Of a DNA stretch of 8,874 nucleotides, positions 7,424 to 8,874 are shown piece by piece. Source of the DNA: Campylobacteraceae bacterium (GTDB taxonomy: Bacteria; Campylobacterota; Campylobacteria; Campylobacterales; Sulfurospirillaceae). Where the stretch lies: positions 1 to 8,874 of the forward strand of contig JALUXQ010000174.1 of NCBI GenBank assembly GCA_027013265.1, written 5' to 3'. The translations under genes were made by a program, and so were the position numbers. The notes beneath the pieces were generated by a model. That model was not told the DNA's origin. It was given only the letters and a program-made list of their open reading frames with translations, and did no database searches. The number at the start of each line of letters is the position of its first letter. The stretch's first letter is position 1.

Positions 7424-8323
7424 TTATCCTTTTACTTTTCTATCTATCAAATTTACTATTAGTTCTATCTTTTTCTCATTAAAATTTAGCCCCATCTTCT
7501 CTTGTGCAGGTGTTGCAAAAGCAGGTATGCCGTTGACCTCTAAAACTACATACTCCTCTTTGTCTCTATCATAGATGATATCAACTCCAGCTATGTCAAG
7601 CCCTGTCGCAAGTGCTGCTTTTTTGGCAGTCTGCACCAACTTATCGTCTGCTTCTCTCAAAAAGACCGTGCCTCCACTTGTGATGTTTGTTTTCCAGCTA
7701 TCTTTTGGTGCTTTTCTACCATAGCATGAGACAAACTCCCCATCAACTATATCGACTCTAAAGTCGGTATTGTCATAGTTTATAAATTTCTCAACATAAA
7801 AAAATCTCAAATCCGCCTGATTTAAAAATGGCATGAGAACATCTAGCGTCTCTTCATTTTCTATCTTGGTTAGTCCTACTCCACCCCATCCATCAACTGG
7901 CTTGTAGACTATTTTTTGCCAATCATGTATAAATTTCTTGAGATATTTTGCATCATCTCTATGGCACAATCTAAAGTCTGTACAAGGAACCCCATGCTTT
8001 TTCAGTATAAAGGATGTTTGAAATTTATCCTCAGTTAACTCAAAAGCACCATAGCTATTGATAGTTGGCATCAGTTTATCTAAAATTTTATACAGATAGA
8101 CTTGGTATTGAGTCTGTTCACCTGCATTGTATGAGAAAAACAGATCAAGATCATTTAGTATGAGATTGTTTATCATGAGCTTATCATTCTTTGCGACAGC
8201 ATATCTTAGGTTTAATCCTGTCTCTACATCGATATCTCTATCTTTTAGCAAAGAGACAATTTTTTGCTCTATCTTATCTCCGCCACTGTTTTGATACATC
8301 CACATCCCAATAGTGTGTTTCAT
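7424..8323 (-). CDS. RimK/GshB-type ATP-grasp carboxylate-amine ligase
   Basis: This 299-residue soluble enzyme belongs to the ATP-grasp family that includes RimK (glutamate addition to ribosomal protein S6), glutathione synthetase and LysX. It has an N-terminal substrate domain (1-95) and an ATP-grasp core to the end. Visible sites: K141 in IVYKPVDGWGGVGL (nucleotide and glycine-rich loop), hinge YVEKFIN (176-182) with E178, DFRVDIVDG (187-195), R203-K204, N213...GG (217-218), and the complete metal triad D248, E262, N264 (GVDIIYD, VLEVNG). All residues needed for ligation seem present. Length is that of a stand-alone RimK-like enzyme. ATG has AAGGA six bases upstream. It is first in the operon, followed 4 bases later by the second ATP-grasp gene, with which it shares the N...GG lid and the AFA.P-type end of the core; the two look like diverged paralogues. 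The substrate pair is not predictable from sequence alone. Confidence 0.93.
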   Translation of the reverse strand: MKHTIGMWMYQNSGGDKIEQKIVSLLKDRDIDVETGLNLRYAVAKNDKLMINNLILNDLDLFFSYNAGEQTQYQVYLYKILDKLMPTINSYGAFELTEDKFQTSFILKKHGVPCTDFRLCHRDDAKYLKKFIHDWQKIVYKPVDGWGGVGLTKIENEETLDVLMPFLNQADLRFFYVEKFINYDNTDFRVDIVDGEFVSCYGRKAPKDSWKTNITSGGTVFLREADDKLVQTAKKAALATGLDIAGVDIIYDRDKEEYVVLEVNGIPAFATPAQEKMGLNFNEKKIELIVNLIDRKVKG

Positions 8324-8351
8324 GTGACATCCTTTAGTAGGTTTAATATCA

Positions 8352-8387
8352 AATTATACTTAAATTTACTAAAAACTAAGTATAATT
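8352..8387. promoter_or_regulatory. Symmetrical divergent promoter with 11-bp inverted repeat
   Basis: AATTATACTTA (8352-8362) and TAAGTATAATT (8377-8387) are perfect inverted copies separated by 14 bases. Each arm contains a TATAAT: minus strand at 8358-8353, reading toward the ATP-grasp operon (ATG at 8323), and plus strand at 8381-8386, reading toward the M20 gene (GTG at 8411). The -35 position of each promoter falls on the -10 arm of the other (ACTTAA and ACTTAG at 17-bp spacing). Predicted leaders are about 20 bases. The symmetry suggests that the two transcripts compete for polymerase, or that a dimeric regulator binds here; no regulator gene is in the window. Confidence 0.6.
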
Positions 8388-8410
8388 ATCCAAAAAAATA
8401 AGGTAGTTTT

Positions 8411-8874
8411 GTGAAAAATTTTGAAGAGTTGAAAAGACTTATTGATATAAACTCATATACTAAAAATAAAGATGGCGTAGATGCAAATGCTGAGATATAC
8501 AAGTCTATGATGACGGAGCTGGGCTTTACATATAAAGAGTTTGAGAGAGAGGAGATAGGAAACCATATTTTATTTAAATCAAACAAAAGAGATGGAAAAA
8601 AACTTCTTCTTTTGGGTCACATGGATACTGTTTTTCCAAAAGGCACTTTTTGTGGATTTAGGGAAGATGAAGAGTGGATATATGGACCTGGTGTTTGTGA
8701 TATGAAAGGTGGAAATATAGTGGCTATTGAAGCACTTAGAAATATATATAAAAAATATGGAAAAATTCAAAACATAGATTTCATGCTTGTAAGCGACGAA
8801 GAGGGCGGAAGTGATGACTCTAAGTATGTAACTGCAAGTATCGCTAAAAATTATGACTACTGCATGGTATATGA
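8411..8874 (+). CDS. M20 metallopeptidase, carboxypeptidase G2-like (N-terminal part)
   Basis: This reading frame opens with GTG at 8411, has AAGG (8400-8403) seven bases upstream, and runs off the window's right edge, showing 154 residues of what is usually a protein of about 350-420. It carries the M20 dizinc signatures in order: LLLGHMDTVFPKG (H70, D72), YGPGVCDMKGG (bridging D97) and LVSDEEGGSD (general base E130, zinc ligand E131). The wording GHMDTVFPKGTF and GPG..DMKGGN is closest in my reading to glutamate carboxypeptidase (CPG2), which cuts C-terminal glutamate, rather than to ArgE or DapE, but the subfamilies are hard to separate. No signal peptide is visible, so it is probably cytoplasmic. 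It is transcribed divergently from the ATP-grasp operon out of a shared promoter region. The dimerisation domain and the last zinc ligand lie outside the window. Confidence 0.9.
   Translation, partial: MKNFEELKRLIDINSYTKNKDGVDANAEIYKSMMTELGFTYKEFEREEIGNHILFKSNKRDGKKLLLLGHMDTVFPKGTFCGFREDEEWIYGPGVCDMKGGNIVAIEALRNIYKKYGKIQNIDFMLVSDEEGGSDDSKYVTASIAKNYDYCMVY

Noticed and set aside
8386..8770. Minus-strand open frames at the right end
   Set aside because: The + strand here encodes all the M20 metal-binding motifs in order, so the antisense frames are not genes.

Overview
The window is a low-GC stretch of a bacterial chromosome. Gene style fits a Campylobacterota (epsilonproteobacterial) relative of Sulfurimonas or Arcobacter: AT-rich coding DNA, sigma70 promoters recognisable mainly by a TATAAT -10 box, a membrane sensor GGDEF-EAL protein, and a selenocysteine tRNA. 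This placement is an inference from style, not a proven assignment. No insertion sequence, CRISPR array, integrase or rRNA was seen.

Layout. The left edge (3-161) holds the 3' end of a small heavy-metal-associated (HMA) domain protein on the + strand. After a short gap with a TATAAT box comes a selenocysteine tRNA (about 195-293, anticodon UCA). Only 26 bases later begins a large + strand gene (320-3427) for a two-TM, GAF-PAS-GGDEF-EAL cyclic-di-GMP enzyme in which both catalytic domains and the product-inhibition I-site look intact. Its stop codon overlaps by 4 bases the stop of the convergent gene.

The minus strand from 8323 down to 3424 is a tight three-gene operon: a RimK/GshB-type ATP-grasp ligase (299 aa), a second, divergent ATP-grasp protein with a C-terminal helix-hairpin-helix region (470 aa), and a zinc carboxypeptidase of family M14 with a C-terminal train of FN3 and DNRLRE-like beta domains (856 aa). 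The gene gaps are 4 and 12 bases. Across an 87-base divergent promoter region a + strand gene (8411 to the window end) encodes an M20 metallopeptidase resembling glutamate carboxypeptidase (carboxypeptidase G2).

Taken together, the right half looks like a locus that makes and breaks peptide or amide bonds: two ATP-dependent carboxylate-amine ligases, and two zinc carboxypeptidases of unrelated folds. The most interesting points are the ATP-grasp/HhH fusion with a changed metal-binding triad, the M14 enzyme that carries extracellular-type domains but no visible signal peptide, and a symmetrical divergent promoter with an 11-bp inverted repeat between the ligase operon and the M20 gene. The substrate of this putative system cannot be read from the sequence.
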